Under the pieces are notes generated by a model. It was not told the origin of the DNA. It ran no database searches and saw only the letters and a program-made list of their open reading frames with translations. A program made the position numbers and the translations under genes. Positions 1-11,644 of a DNA stretch of 64,000 bases are shown here, one piece after another (positions within the stretch are counted from its first letter, which is position 1; each line of letters begins with the position of its first letter). The stretch is from Anisus vortex. Taxonomy: Eukaryota > Mollusca > Gastropoda > Planorbidae. The stretch covers positions 25,010,829 through 25,074,828 of the forward strand of contig OX421495.1 in the NCBI GenBank assembly GCA_949126835.1, written 5' to 3'.

Positions 1-449
1 TTTGTTTGACACTGGTGATATATCAAATTCACGCCAAGTCCGCTTGATGTAATGTCTGCCAAGGTTTAAGAGTTAAGACATAGCCTACATTTAGACTTAA
101 CATGGTCATAAACCAAATATTATGCAATATGTAATAACATTCGAAACAAGGCGCTGCAATTAATATATCCTTAAATATAGATATACGTTTCCAGTATCTT
201 GTTTCTATAATAAAGTTAAAGCTATTTTTTTTACAACTCTATTTATAAATCTTTATCAAGCAAGTGTAATGTACAATACAACGTGAAACTATGTAATTAG
301 ATTTTGTTACATTCATTCTTATCAAATACATACTAACAATTATAGACAATTATATACTCAACATTTTATATGAGCCCATTTACTATACAGGGATGCCTAA
401 ATAATTATACTATACCACAGAAAAGCTGATTATATGGGCCCCTTGGCCA
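1..449. repeat. Segmental duplication block a1 (intron 3 of copy A)
   Basis: This AT-rich stretch is a diverged copy of 26961-27364. Shared landmarks in the same order include the start around 'tcaaattcac', the 'aaggcgctgc' stretch, the 'cagtatcttgtttct' stretch and the 'tatactcaacat' stretch. It lies just upstream of exon 4 of copy A and so belongs to its intron 3. In the second unit the matching block follows exon 3 of copy B and its minisatellite. This is direct evidence that the locus grew by duplication of whole gene units. No coding potential was seen. Confidence 0.75.
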
Positions 450-553
450 TATACCTTCTGTGCCCCCCTTTCATTGGTTCTATTTTTGTCCACACACACT
501 CACACATCCATACACACAAACTTATTATACATTAAAAAACAACTAATCCACAG

Positions 554-661
554 AGAGCCAAGACTGGACTCGTTCAACACTTTAACTGACCCATTTAATG
601 TCACGGTCCAATTGGTTAAAATAGGACAAAGAAAACAACATTTCCCTACAGAATCTTGCAG
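554..661 (+). CDS. Copy A, exon 4 of Cys-rich secreted ligand-like gene
   Basis: A 108-bp internal exon between acceptor 'atccacag' and donor 'GTAAATTG'. In the supported frame it enters in phase 2 and reads REPRLDSFNTLTDP, ending in FPTESC. It aligns without gaps to 44684-44791 of copy C, with matching splice sites and length. In this frame many differences are synonymous (gag/gaa, cct/ccc, gga/ggt). The alternative phase-0 frame hits a stop in this copy, which settles the frame. It encodes the first strand region of the Cys-rich domain, ending at the E-x-C cysteine. Exons 1-3 of this copy lie outside the window to the left. The protein is inferred to be secreted, as in the paralogues. Confidence 0.8.
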
Positions 662-1451
662 GTAAATTGATGTCGTGCGTGTGTGTGTGCATATTTAACC
701 TAGACTTGTGACGGTTTCCAAATGGAAGTGAATTCTGGAGTTGTAGACATTGTAGGCTTTTATAGATAAAAAAAATATTAGAAAGCAATTAATTCAGGTA
801 TGAATATGACACTTGTGTAACCATGGGCCTCAACGCAGGCGATGTGTGGAAACCACCGATATGCTTGCATTAAGACCACACCGGTGGATGCTCGTCCGAG
901 GTCTCAGTGCACTGCCGAGTGGGTCCGAGCCTCGGTGGGTAGGAAGCAATGTGCGCAACAGTCCCATTCAACACCGCCCTGGTGTCTGGATGTCCAGACC
1001 TGTAGTGTGGAATTTGCGCTACCGGGCAGGTATACGAGCGAGCCACCACGCAGGGAATTCCGCAAGGGGGGGGGGTAGAGTATTGCGCGTGACTGCGGAG
1101 ACCGTACCCTATGTTACAGGGTGCCACAGGGTGCCACAGGGTGACTGGCGCTCGGACAGGATTTTGGTTTCTTCCAGCCCTCCTGATCCTCCCCTGAATT
1201 TCGTTACGCCCTGGGCTTGAGAGCCGGAAGGCTTGTCAAGTTTTATTTTGTGTGTCAATTATAGTATAGTATATTTAGAGAACTAAACTGATCCAAAACC
1301 GGCGGTAATCCAAGGGATTGGCGTCACACGGTGTAAGGATTACAAATAGCGAAGAAATGGTTAAACTGATGAAACAATTTATCAAGGGTAAGAAAAATGC
1401 TACTCTAGATTTTGACTCAACAAGTTAATTTTGTTTCTTCTATATAACCAG
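662..1451 (+). other. Intron 4 of copy A with a GC-rich insert
   Basis: This intron lies between exons 4 and 5. It contains a GC-rich block (about 830-1220) unlike the AT-rich surroundings, with a short G run and a thrice-repeated 'gggtgccaca' motif near 1115-1143. Copy C has a shorter, AT-rich intron 4 here, so the block is probably a transposon fragment. The overlapping short ORFs on both strands have no recognisable domain and are not called as genes. Confidence 0.5.
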
Positions 1452-1614
1452 TCAAGATCCTAACTGTGTCAACTGTGGTTGTTCCTGTACTATGGTTTAC
1501 CAAACTATGACTGCTTTGATTTACAAACCAGGACAAACGAAGGAAGTGACGTTTAGTTTTGTAAGGGTACCCAGCTTCTGCAGGTGTATGAATAATTTGA
1601 AGCGCGATTTATAA
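1452..1614 (+). CDS. Copy A, terminal exon 5, cystine-knot-like domain
   Basis: The exon starts after acceptor 'tataaccag' and joins exon 4 in phase 2 (AG+T, giving Ser). It reads SQDPNC, then CGCSC, C-T-M-V-Y, and ends with VPSFCRCMNN before a TAA at 1612-1614. It is near identical to 45622-45781 of copy C: a stretch of about 50 bases in the middle differs by a single base, and all seven cysteines are conserved. The pattern C-x2-CxCxC, C-x3-Y, x26, P-S-x-CxC resembles the C-terminal half of Spatzle-like cystine-knot ligands. IL-17-like cytokines are an alternative. The C-terminal tail (LKRDL) differs from copy C. Confidence 0.8.
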
Positions 1615-1753
1615 CATGTTTGTTTATTCTATATTTCGACATTTGAAGTTTTCCTTAGTGTATTTCTTTTTAATGAACTATTTGTCCGTGTTTCTAAACT
1701 GTATATCATTTGGACATTCATTTATTGTTATAAAAATATTACACAATGTTCTC

Positions 1754-1759
1754 AATAAA
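1754..1759 (+). other. Candidate polyadenylation signal of copy A
   Basis: An AATAAA hexamer occurs about 140 bases after the copy A stop codon, in AT-rich sequence suited to a 3'UTR. It is the first canonical hexamer after the stop. No cleavage site can be defined from sequence alone. Confidence 0.5.
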
Positions 1760-2690
1760 AGGAAATATTTCCGTATTAAATCATCTTGATTTTTTTTTCA
1801 CTCTTTTCCATCTCTCTAATTTAATGTTAGCTCTAGTTATGAAATGCAGTATTTTACGCAAATTGATGTAACGGACCAGTGATTGATGTCATTTTAACAC
1901 GGTGTTGAATTAATTAGAGGTTCATGAAAAAGAGGAGCACAATAGAACAGTTATATAATCATAATGATAATAATAGTAATAATTTCTTAACAGAACAAAA
2001 TGTCCTCAAACTTTAAATTATTAAAATGTATGTGTCTTTGTATTTCTTGTTATTAGATTAGTTAATAGGTGTCTTTGTATTTCTGACTTTTAGATTTGTG
2101 AAGTAGTTTAAAAAGTTCGCTTACAATGTTCACCTGTGATGTAGCAACTTTTTCATTTGAGATGTAGCATACAAATTGCAAACATCAAAAACCATTAAGA
2201 CTGACAATAATTTAATATATTAACAATAGACAAACAAATAGTTAAATCACTAAACCTAGAAACACTAGAGGAAAGAAAGTCAAAGAGTAAAGTAGTAATA
2301 ATACATAAGGCATTAAATTCAAACATAGTAAGTAATACAATGCAAAAACAATATGTTACAATGTTCACATAAACATAAGAACAAAAACACTTGTCTAGTA
2401 TCATATGCAAGAACAAATGCATATAAGTACTATTTCTTCTCGAATGGCCTCTTGGCATTGAATGGGTTGCCTGAACAAACCAGGAAAACCAGCAACTTAA
2501 CATAAATTGAAACACTAATCGAAATTCAAGACTAGAATCAAACCACAGATATTCGTAGGACGCAGTAATGTTCTGTAACAGATAAGATGAAAACATTTGT
2601 AAAGTAGTTACTAGCAATATATCAGCTGATCGTATCGACAATATGCCATATCACATTGAAACGAGCTGCTTACAGAAGACTTCAACAAAC
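1760..2690. other. AT-rich intergenic DNA, nothing recognised
   Basis: This is low-complexity AT-rich sequence. A 148-codon open frame on the minus strand (2195-2641) has no recognisable domain and biased composition, and is treated as chance. Confidence 0.5.
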
Positions 2691-2696
2691 AAAACT

Positions 2697-4695
2697 ATGG
2701 AACAGAGACAGACCTGGAATCCACCGAACAATTCATAGTTCAAAGTAAACCAAACATCACAGCTCAGAACAAACAAGAAATATTCAAAAACAATAATTTC
2801 CTTTAGGTCAGTGCACAGAATAGCTATAGAACAGAATGCGCAATACCCATATGCACATAAGACTCTGGGACGAGACAGACCTGGAAACCACCGAACAATT
2901 CATAGTTCAAAGTGAACCAAACATCACAGCTCAGAACAAACAAGAAATATTCAAAAACAATAATTTCCTTTAGGTCAGTGCACAGAATAGCTATAGAACA
3001 GAATGCGCAATCCCCATATGGACATAAGACTCTGGGACGAGACAGACCTGGAATCCACCGAACAATTCATAGTTCAAAGTAAACCAAACATCACAGCTCA
3101 GAACAAACAAGAAATATTCAAAAACAATAATTTCCTTTAGGTCAGTGCACAGAATAGCTATAGAACAGAATGCGCAATCCCCATATGCATATAAGACTCT
3201 GGGACGAGACAGACCTGGAAACCACCGAACAATTCATAGTTCAAAGTGAACCAAACATCACAGCTCAGAACAAACAAGAAATATTCAAAAACAATAATTT
3301 CCTTTAGGTCAGTGCACAGAATAGCTATAGAACAGAATGCGCAATCCCCATATGCACATAAGACTCTGGGACGAGACAGACCTGGAATCCACCGAACAAT
3401 TCATAGTTCAAAGTAAACCAAACATCACAGCTCAGAACAAACAAGAAATATTCAAAAACAATAATTTCCTTTAGGTCAGTGCACAGAATAGCTATAGAAC
3501 AGAATGCGCAATCCCCATATGCACATAAGACTCTGGGACGAGACAGACCTGGAATCCACCGAACAATTCATAGTTCAAAGTAAACCAAACATCACAGCTC
3601 AGAACAAACAAGAAATATTCAAAAACAATAATTTCCTTTAGGTCAGTGCACAGAATAGCTATAGAACAGAATGCGCAATCCCCATATGCACATAAGACTC
3701 TGGGACGAGACAGACCTGGAATCCACCGAACAATTCATAGTTCAAAGTAAACCAAACATCACAGCTCAGAACAAACAAGAAATATTCAAAAACAATAATT
3801 TCCTTTAGGTCAGTGCACAGAATAGCTATAGAACAGAATACGCAATCCCCATATGCACATAAGACTCTGGGACGAGACAGACCTGGAATCCACCGAACAA
3901 TTCATAGTTCAAAGTAAACCAAACATCACAGCTCAGAACAAACAAGAAATATTCAAAAACAATAATTTCCTTTAGGTCAGTGCACAGAATAGCTATAGAA
4001 CAGAATGCGCAATCCCCATATGCACATAAGACTCTGGGACGAGACAGACCTGGAAACCACCGAATAATTCATAGTTCAAAGTAAACCAAACATCACAGCT
4101 CAGAACAAACAAGAAATATTCAAAAACAATAATTTCCTTTAGGTCAGTGCACAGAATAGCTATAGAACAGAATGCGCAATCCCCATATGCACATAAGACT
4201 CTGGGACGAGACAGACCTGGAAACCACCGAATAATTCATAGTTCAAAGTGAACCAAACATGACAGCTAAGAACAAACAAGAAATATTCAAAAACAATAAT
4301 TTTCTTTAGGTCAGTGCACAGAATAGCTATAGAACAGAATGCGCAATCCCCATATGCACATAAGACTCTGGGACGAGACAGACCTGGAAACCACCGAATA
4401 ATTCATAGTTCAAAGTGAACCAAACATCACAGGTCAGAACAAACAAGAAATATTCAAAAACAATAATTTCCTTTAGGTCAGCGCACAGAATAGCTATAGA
4501 ACAGAATGCGCAATCCCTATATGCACATAAGACTTTGGGACGAAACAGACCTGGAAACCACCGACTAATTCATAGTTCAAAGTGAACCAAACATCACAGC
4601 TCAGAACAAACAAGAAATATTCAAAAACAATAATTTCCTTTAGGTCAGTGCACAGAATAGCTATAGAACAGAATGCGCAATCCCCAAATGCACAG
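2697..4695. repeat. Satellite array, 167-bp unit, about 12 copies
   Basis: Successive 'gactctggga' landmarks at 2861, 3028 and 3195 give a period of 167 bp. Copies are nearly identical, differing at single bases (for example aatccacc/aaaccacc, agtaaacc/agtgaacc). The array ends in a partial unit, 'gcgcaatccccaaatgcac'. The corresponding site in the duplicated unit (about 33680-33725) holds only about 50 bp of one unit, so expansion occurred after, or was lost after, the segmental duplication. No long ORF is present. Confidence 0.95.
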
Positions 4696-4990
4696 TCACC
4701 AACAGTGAAGCTCGGCTTCCGCCATTTTCTTTTGATTCAAGGCAGCGGTCACTAGAAACACTACTATAGTAAAATGAGAAAGATGTATTTATTACTGATA
4801 ACTACTCTTAGCAAGCTTAGGACTAAAGCAAGGCTACTAACATTAAGTAATATGGGGTTACAACTTTCCGTTGTTTATCCTTCACGAGGTCAGGAAAGCC
4901 ATGTAGTTTGACATGCTAATTTGTACGATAAACTATCGTTTTCGCATCATTGTTGCAGTTTATTACACAGCAGCCTGAAATATTAGCTTT
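4640..4990. repeat. Segmental duplication block b1
   Basis: A diverged copy of 33675-34030. Both contain 'agtgaagctcggcttccgcc', the 'ggcagcggtcactaga' stretch, and 'aggaaagccatgtagtttga', in the same order and orientation. In both units it lies upstream of a signal-peptide exon (9162 and 37222). It overlaps the last partial unit of the 167-bp satellite. Confidence 0.85.
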
Positions 4991-5965
4991 GGGTGTTCGA
5001 AAAAGTAGATTTGATGAAAAAGACATTGTAAATAAGCATAAATATAATAATATAGTGTAACCAGGACCGCTGCGTTTAAATAGTATGGCGTCGGTATTAT
5101 TTCCGGAAACAGAAAAAAAAAGCGATTGCGCATTCTGCTCTATATTTATTATGTGGGTCAGTGTTGCAACCGTCAGCTAGAATTATACGGCTACTCCAAG
5201 TCAAATCATAACATTTATAATTATCTAGTAAACGTCACTGCATAACAGTGATCTAATTCAGTTCGTTGTTGTTGTTTTTTTTGTTGAGGGAAGACATTCT
5301 GTAATATAATGCCAAACAAAAAAAGATTTCAATGGCAATGAGTTGGGCATGTACAGATCATTCAAAATTGTATTTATTTCTGCCAATATTTGTTTCAAAC
5401 TAATGGAAAAAAATTGAACTAGTTAATGAGATTTTTTTAAGGGTAAGTGAATTTGTAAAAAGGGGGTGTAGCGTTTTGGGGTCTCTAACAAGATTAACGT
5501 CACACGAAATTAAGAAAGATTTCGTATATAATCTACTCTCATAAAGTTTAATCACCTGTACACATTTGCTTACAATTATAGCCACTACTGAGTGAATGAT
5601 TGAATGCACATATCTACCTATCATTATCTATACTTAATCACTTAATCATTTAGCTCTTGCACATGTAATATATTTTATGTACATTTACATTGCGTATTCT
5701 TTGTCAGTATTCATTTTATGCTTATATCAATGTTCTCATATCGATATTGCTATTATCGTTACTAATGCTATCATTTATCGTTATCATTTTATGCTTACAT
5801 TACACTGGTGTATATCAATTATCATCTTGCTCCCCCCTTGCTTCGAACAAGTGGTGAACAAGTCAAGGTTGATCGTGATGCAATCCGTCTGGATCTGTGA
5901 TCCTACCTTCGGCCCGCCCCCTCCCCCCCCCCCCACTTGACCACCCCTGGCTCACACACAAAGGA
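4991..5965. other. AT-rich intergenic DNA, nothing recognised
   Basis: No gene or element end was recognised. Near 5125-5150 a reversed, diverged piece of the 167-bp unit ('gcgattgcgcattctgctct') occurs. A C-rich run lies at about 5912-5940. Confidence 0.4.
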
Positions 5966-5969
5966 TTTA

Positions 5970-6810
5970 ACATGTACATGAAAATAAGACTCTGGGACGA
6001 GGCGAGAGCTCCTCTGTACATGTACATGAAAATAAGACTCTGGGACGAGACGAGAGTTCCTCTGTACATGTACATGTACATGTACATGAAAATAAGACTC
6101 TGGGACGAGACGAGAGTTCCTCTGTACATGTACATGTACATGAAAATAAGACTCTGGGACGAGACGAGAGTTCCTCTGTACATGTACATGTACATGAAAA
6201 TAAGACTCTGGGACGAGACGAGAGTTCCTCTGTACATGTACATGTACATGAAAATAAGACTCTGGGACGAGACGAGAGTTCCTCTGTACATGTACATGAA
6301 AATAGGACTCTGGGACGAGACGAGAGTTCCTCTGTACATGTACATGTACATGAAAATAAGACTCTGGGACGAGACGAGAGTTCCTCTGTACATGTACATG
6401 TACATGAAAATAAGACTCTGGGACGAGACGAGAGTTCCTCTGTACATGTACATGTACATGAAAATAAGACTCTGGGACGAGACGAGAGTTCCTCTGTACA
6501 TGTACATGTACATGAAAATAAGACTCTGGGACGAGACGAGAGTTCCTCTGTACATGCACATGTACATGAAAATAAGACTCTGGGACGAGACGAGAGTTCC
6601 TCTGTACATGCACATGTACATGAAAATAAGACTCTGGGACGAGACGAGAGTTCCTCTGTACATGCACATGTACATGAAAATAAGACTCTGGGACGAGACG
6701 AGAGTTCCTCTGTACATGTACATGTACATGAAAATAAGACTCTGGGACGAGACGAGAGTTCCTCTGTACATGTACATGTACATGAAAATAAGACTCTGTG
6801 ACGGACGAGA
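5970..6810. repeat. Minisatellite, 54-bp unit, about 16 copies
   Basis: The unit is a palindromic (TGTACA)n-like stretch followed by 'aaaataagactctgggacga' and 'gacgagagttcctc'. The spacing is mostly 54 bp, with 48- and 60-bp variants caused by gain or loss of one 6-bp TGTACA step. Because 48, 54 and 60 are multiples of three, three long overlapping open frames exist on both strands (up to 365 codons). They are artefacts of the repeat. The core 'ataagactctgggacgagac' also occurs in every unit of the 167-bp satellite at 2697-4695. Confidence 0.95.
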
Positions 6811-6895
6811 GTTACTATGGTCAAAACTCCCTCTTTGACTCGTAATCCCAAACAGCCAGTGGCCAGCAAGAAAGGAATCTTTGAAGCAGCCCCCA

Positions 6896-7060
6896 GGTAC
6901 CCCCCCCCCTTCCCCTCTCCCCCCCCCCCGACTCTACCTCGCCATTGTTGCATTAAACTCAAACGATGAAGTAGCAGTAACAGGCTGACCAATCGCATGC
7001 TCGATATAGATGAGTCCTTCTTTACCCCCCCCCCCCCCCCTTTCCCCCCAACGTGAACAC
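6896..7060. repeat. Poly-C tracts
   Basis: Three runs of C occur (about 6900-6909, 6921-6930 and 7026-7040) inside otherwise unremarkable intergenic DNA. No gene was recognised from here to 7800. Confidence 0.7.
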
Positions 7061-7807
7061 CCACGCTTGAGATGTAAATTTCCTGAGAAATGTACGATAG
7101 TTTTACGGGGAGTTCACCTGTAGCTGGGCTACAAAAAGGACGTCTAGGAATGGCGTACCTTCGGCCCTACTCAGGTTTACTTATAGTCTAAGCCTACCGC
7201 TAGATTTACACTATGCATGATATCACTTGAATTTGGATTGTATGATATATTTGCTCACGTCATTAATGATTGAATACGGACTTTCAAGTGAATAAAATAT
7301 TCGATGTTACAATACGCCTTGATTATCGATTGATAGAATACCTGTTTATGTGACGTTCAGTGAGAAGTGTAGATTAGTCAACAGTTTAACTCAACCTACG
7401 TATTAACGAGCTAGAAGCCTATTTATAAAATTTGTCTTTGCACCACATAGAGATCATCAGCCTTTGGGGACCAGCATACCTCTAGATAACCTGCCTAAAT
7501 CACCCCTCCCCATCACCCTGTGTACCTGCTGAGTTATCCACAAAGTCTGCACTGATAGCCTATGCTAATTAAAGGCTCTGTGACGCATCAACTTAGACCA
7601 CCACGTCACAGTAGGAGAATTTTTTTTTGAGAGGGGGGGGGGAGATTTCGCTGAGAGTCAATGGAAAGCCCTTCATACAGGTTTAGATTAATGATTAATT
7701 ATATAAATGTTCCAAAACATACAATACTTCTATTTATGTGTGACCAATTCACGTATAAATTACGTGAAATTATAAATTATAAATCACGTATTCATTTATA
7801 TAAATTT

Positions 7808-8372
7808 GTGTCCTTGTGTGTGTGTGTGTGACTTGTGTGAGGCTATGTGCCTGTGTGTGTGACTTGTGTGAGTCTATGTGCCTGTGTGTGTGACTTGTGT
7901 GAGTCTATGTACGTGTGTGTGACTTGTGTGAGTCTATGTGCCTGTGTGTGTGACTTGTGTGAGTCTATGTGCCTGTGTGTGTGACTTGTGTGAGGCTATG
8001 TGCCTGTGTGTGTGACTTGTGTGAGTCTATGTGCCTGTGTGTGTGACTTGTGTGAGTCTATGTACGTGTGTGTGACTTGTGTGAGTCTATGTGCCTGTGT
8101 GTGTGACTTGTGTGAGTCTATGTGCCTGTGTGTGTGACTTGTGTGAGTCTATGTACGTGTGTGTGACTTGTGTGAGTCTATGTGCCTGTGTGTGTGACTT
8201 GTATGAGTCTATGTACGTGTGTGTGACTTGTGTGAGTCTATGTGCCTGTGTGTGACTTGTGTGAGTCTATGTGCCTGTGTGTGTGACTTGTATGAGTCTA
8301 TGTACGTGTGTGTGACTTGTGTGAGTCTATGTGCCTGTGTGTGACTTGTGTGAGGCTATGTGCCTGTGTGTG
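7808..8372. repeat. TG-rich minisatellite, 29-31-bp unit
   Basis: About 18 copies of a unit built from (TG)n, 'acttgtgtgagtctatg' and 'tgcc' or 'tacg'. Two unit types, ending in 'gtgcc' and 'gtacg', alternate in blocks. The array lies about 450 bp upstream of the 5'UTR exon of copy B. Confidence 0.9.
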
Positions 8373-8589
8373 TAAGGGATTCTAACAAACATTGATCTAT
8401 ATATTCTTACATTCTTAAATGGAGGTTAGTTTAAACAGACATGCCCATTTTTCAGTTAAATGAAAAATATGAAATAAATTAGAACCAAACAAAAATATCA
8501 CTCGGTGAAATGAAGTCACGCTGTCTTTTTCCCATTTATACTTATACATTTTTTTTACATCATTTTTTAAATCAATTTTTAGTGTGTCG

Positions 8590-8830
8590 TAAAATGAGAT
8601 CTACGACGTGGATTATCGAGGACGTGGGTTATCTAGGACGTGGATTCTTCAGTAAAATGTCTTGCCAATCATTTAGTGTGTCCTTTAGTGAAATCCGAGC
8701 CTGATTCTTCAGTGAGTACTTTAATAAAATCCGAGATCAATCCTTGTCGTAATTTCCAATGGTACCTTGAGCCACTTTATCTTTAACATTTATCTCTACT
8801 TTCGTTTTTTCTATTTTAATTTAAATATAT
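8590..8830 (+). promoter_or_regulatory. Upstream region of copy B conserved with copy D
   Basis: Phrases such as 'tcagtgaaatccgagg' with nearby 'caatcctt' and 'catatctttaacat' recur, diverged, at about 52910-52990 upstream of copy D. Both copies contain short repeated 'acgtg' and 'cttcagt' phrases. Conservation immediately upstream of the two 5'UTR exons suggests promoter sequence. No TATA box was identified with confidence. Confidence 0.4.
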
Positions 8831-8837
8831 AGAACAA

Positions 8838-9002
8838 TGAAAATGTCAGTCGCAAACGGATCTAGGTTGTTGATGTGGAGGACCGCATTACTTCAACCGT
8901 GGCTACTCCAGCACGACACGTTATTATTCGTTGCATCAATACGTTTAGTATTGAATTTCATATTTCTTACTTTACTATATTAAATCGATAATATCATTGA
9001 AG
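8838..9002 (+). other. Candidate 5'UTR exon of copy B
   Basis: This segment aligns with 53060-53235 upstream of copy D. Shared words include 'ttgatgtggaggacc', 'cgtggctact' and 'cacgtta'. Each copy ends at a donor-like site (B: aag|GTGAGAA; D: aag|GTAGGTG), about 150-160 bp before a polypyrimidine tract and the acceptor of the signal-peptide exon. The exon start is not defined. The short ORF of copy D (53062-53151) is not preserved here, which argues for UTR rather than coding sequence. Confidence 0.5.
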
Positions 9003-9161
9003 GTGAGAACCTTTTAGATTACTTGTTGGTGTTTTATTCCTGTATTTTTAATCTGACTGTTTTCTTTCTCGATTTTAAGGTGAGATTAATTGTAATATTA
9101 AGTGTATAAGCTTTACATTCAATTTACCTGCTAAAAACATTATTTTCTGTTTTCCTTACAG

Positions 9162-9220
9162 ATCATGCCTTTCTACCTTCTACCTGTAATCTTTTTTTTG
9201 TTTACCAAGCCGATGATTTG
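9162..9220 (+). CDS. Copy B, exon 1: signal peptide
   Basis: After acceptor 'tttccttacag' the exon reads ATC ATG (start codon at 9165) and encodes MPFYLLPVIFFLFTKPMI plus two bases, ending at donor GTGAGT. The same 59-bp exon occurs at 37222-37280 and 53383-53441. The peptide is a short hydrophobic signal sequence without an N-terminal Arg or Lys. Splicing in phase 2 to 20837 gives TG+C, a Cys directly after the hydrophobic core. The donor is followed by 'gagtcacgtgaccct', also found in copy C. The exon is too short for ordinary ORF detection. The assignment to exon 2 at 20837 is inferred from phase and order. Confidence 0.8.
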
Positions 9221-10177
9221 GTGAGTCACGTGACCCTGGTTAAAGTTTATTTTAAAAAGAATGTACCGGTACCTAAGCTTCACATTACGTATGCTTTGCA
9301 TGGAGTGAGGTGCTATACAAATGACCTTATTATTATTATTATTATTATCTAACATTGAAAAAGTGTTGCTTGTCTGACATGTGACAGTGTTTTTCCTTTG
9401 TCTCTCATCCAGTATAAGTTAGTTGTTATATTTTACATTTGTTCAAAAGTAATATCATTTAAGGCCAATGAGGTCTATGCAGAATGATTTCCTGGTCACG
9501 TGATGTTGAGTAAATACACTTGTAAACATTGACAATGGGTTAGTGCGCTGCTGTTGGTGCGCAAATTCTACCACTAAATTATCATGTTAAGATTCTAAAA
9601 TCTTTTCATCGATTTCCTTTTAAAGATCAACAAATAGGTGTAGTCCTTTAATAATTGTATGTCTATAATCATTGTTGCTTCCGTGAGCATCATTTATAAT
9701 ATCACAATATTCAAGAATATGTGAAAAATTAAATTTTTTAATAATCATAGGTGCCATTAAGATCAATATAAAATCAGCTTTTTTTAGTTTACATAGCATC
9801 ATGCGATTGATTTTCTGTCTCTAAGGAATTGTGCATAGACCGTAGACCTCGTTGAAGAGTTTTTTCTATCAGTGACGAGATGTGGAATAGCCTCATACTG
9901 AAGTGACGTTTTACTGCAGCAACGAAAAAAACAAAGCTTGACCCACTTAACTTATATTTAACCATTAAAAAAAAAAGAACCGGGTAAAGATTCAAAAAAA
10001 CGTAACAATAGCATTCTCTTTGCTACACGACTTGCCAATTAACAAGTCTTAAATATTATGCATGCATAAAGGTTCAAAGTGTACAACATTTCCGGCCCTA
10101 TTAGCTCATTTGATAAAAAACAAACATGTCTGTTTGCTGCGTTACTGGTTATACTGCGAAAAATAAATGATGTTGAG
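9221..10177. other. Intron 1 of copy B, 5' part
   Basis: This begins with the conserved 'gtgagtcacgtgacc' segment. The rest is AT-rich, with a short (TTA)n at about 9328-9348 and a second CACGTG at about 9497. No exon was seen. Confidence 0.5.
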
Positions 10178-10514
10178 CAGGGGTCGGCAACCTTTTTCTA
10201 ACAGTGTGCCAAACTAGGATTTCTAAATCACTCAGTGTGCCAGCAGCCTAAAAGTCAACCTGCTCTATAATACTTTTGTAAAAAAAAATAATTTGAGGAC
10301 AATTAATTTAACTCCGTAGTAAGACCAAAGCCAAATTCAAAGGAGATTATTTATAGATAAAATCGTTAAAGCGTTTTGTATATAACAAGTTACATTGCCC
10401 GGCAGTGCCCGGGTGAAAGAAAAAAAAAAGGACTTTAACAAAAATCTAAATTGCCCATAGATTTACAATGTCTTTTGTTTTTAAAAGTTTGAAAAAAAAA
10501 GTAAAAAAAAAAGG

Positions 10515-10572
10515 TATAGTCTGACTGGATAATCGAACCCGGGTCGGCCGCAAAGCAGTCCGCTACGTTTAC
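10515..10572 (-). mobile_element. tRNA-derived SINE head, interrupted by hAT W
   Basis: Read on the minus strand, the sequence has box A-like 'tagctcagtggtaaacg' (its start lies beyond the insertion, at 14858-14868) and box B-like 'gggttcgatta'. Joining the two sides of element W restores a continuous tRNA-like head. This is a SINE or tRNA pseudogene rather than a functional tRNA, since no complete cloverleaf is evident. Confidence 0.55.
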
Positions 10573-11644
10573 CACTGAGCCAGAGGCGTAGCCAGGCTTT
10601 GACGCTAGGGGGAGCGAAATTTTTAAAAAAGGCCTCACTTTTGAAATTTTTTCAAGATTAATAGAATAACTAAGAATTCGTACGTATCAAGTGTTGTAAG
10701 AAAACCCTGCGCCTCAGAATACACACACTGTATAATAGTGCAGTTTTTATTTAACCATTCACGATTCTTTTTCTAGCAGCTAATAGTGATGGGATTTTTG
10801 CAAAATTGATTGCATCTACTGCTCATTTTCAGGATGAAGATCTAGTATCGAAAAGAATTGATAGAATCAACGCAAATGCTCTACTGCAGGGGTCGGCAAC
10901 CTAAGTCACGCGTGCCATATTTGGCACGCAGAACGATTGTCAGCGGCACGCGAAAGACCTCCAAGAATATATTGTTTAATGCAAGTGAAAACAATGTATG
11001 TCAGCATAATTAGTGAGTGCTGCATGGCGAACTACATGGGCATCACACTGGACGTCGACTGTTTTCGTTCAGGAATTTTTTTTTGCAAAGCTCCCATCAT
11101 TGGACTTGCAATCTGTGATTAAATCTATTGTTAAGATAGTCAATTGTATAGTTTCTAAAGTCTCTTCTAGAAGAAAGTCATACGGAGTAGGCCTATATGT
11201 AAAGTCTAGGATGCATTCTTTTCTTGTCTGGAAGCAATTAAGATGTAACTTAATAGAGAAAAACATTCCGTAATTGAATGAGGAGAACTGACTGTTGAAG
11301 CAAATGTTTCTGTATGACTTGGCGACACGTTTTATTGAGTTAAACTTCCATTTACAAGACTGGGTCCAAAAGCACTTGAAGTGTTGGGCAACTGGAATGG
11401 ATTTGCATTGAATTTGAAACTGGGCATATCTTTCCGTGAAATCAATTTCAAAACATTTCCCTCTCTCCCTAATTTAAGTCAAATTAAGATAGATGAGCAT
11501 TTTCAGAAGTACACTTGTTATATTAAACAATTAACTTGTTTGGTATCACTAGCATAAAATTTGGACAGTTGACTTGAAGGGAGATAATTAACATGGTTTC
11601 TGTACATTAATATTTCTAGCACCTTGCTATACGGCAGTGAGACT

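Noticed and set aside
813..1220. 135-codon ORF and overlapping frames in intron 4 of copy A
   Set aside because: Frames on both strands are equally open due to GC-rich composition; no domain recognised, and the region is intronic in the gene model.
2195..2641. 148-codon minus-strand ORF
   Set aside because: Hydrophobic, Ser-rich low-complexity translation of AT-rich DNA with no recognised domain or splice partners.
5863..7064. Overlapping 254-365-codon ORFs on both strands
   Set aside because: They are translations of the 54-bp minisatellite; the period is a multiple of three and no domain or splice context is present.
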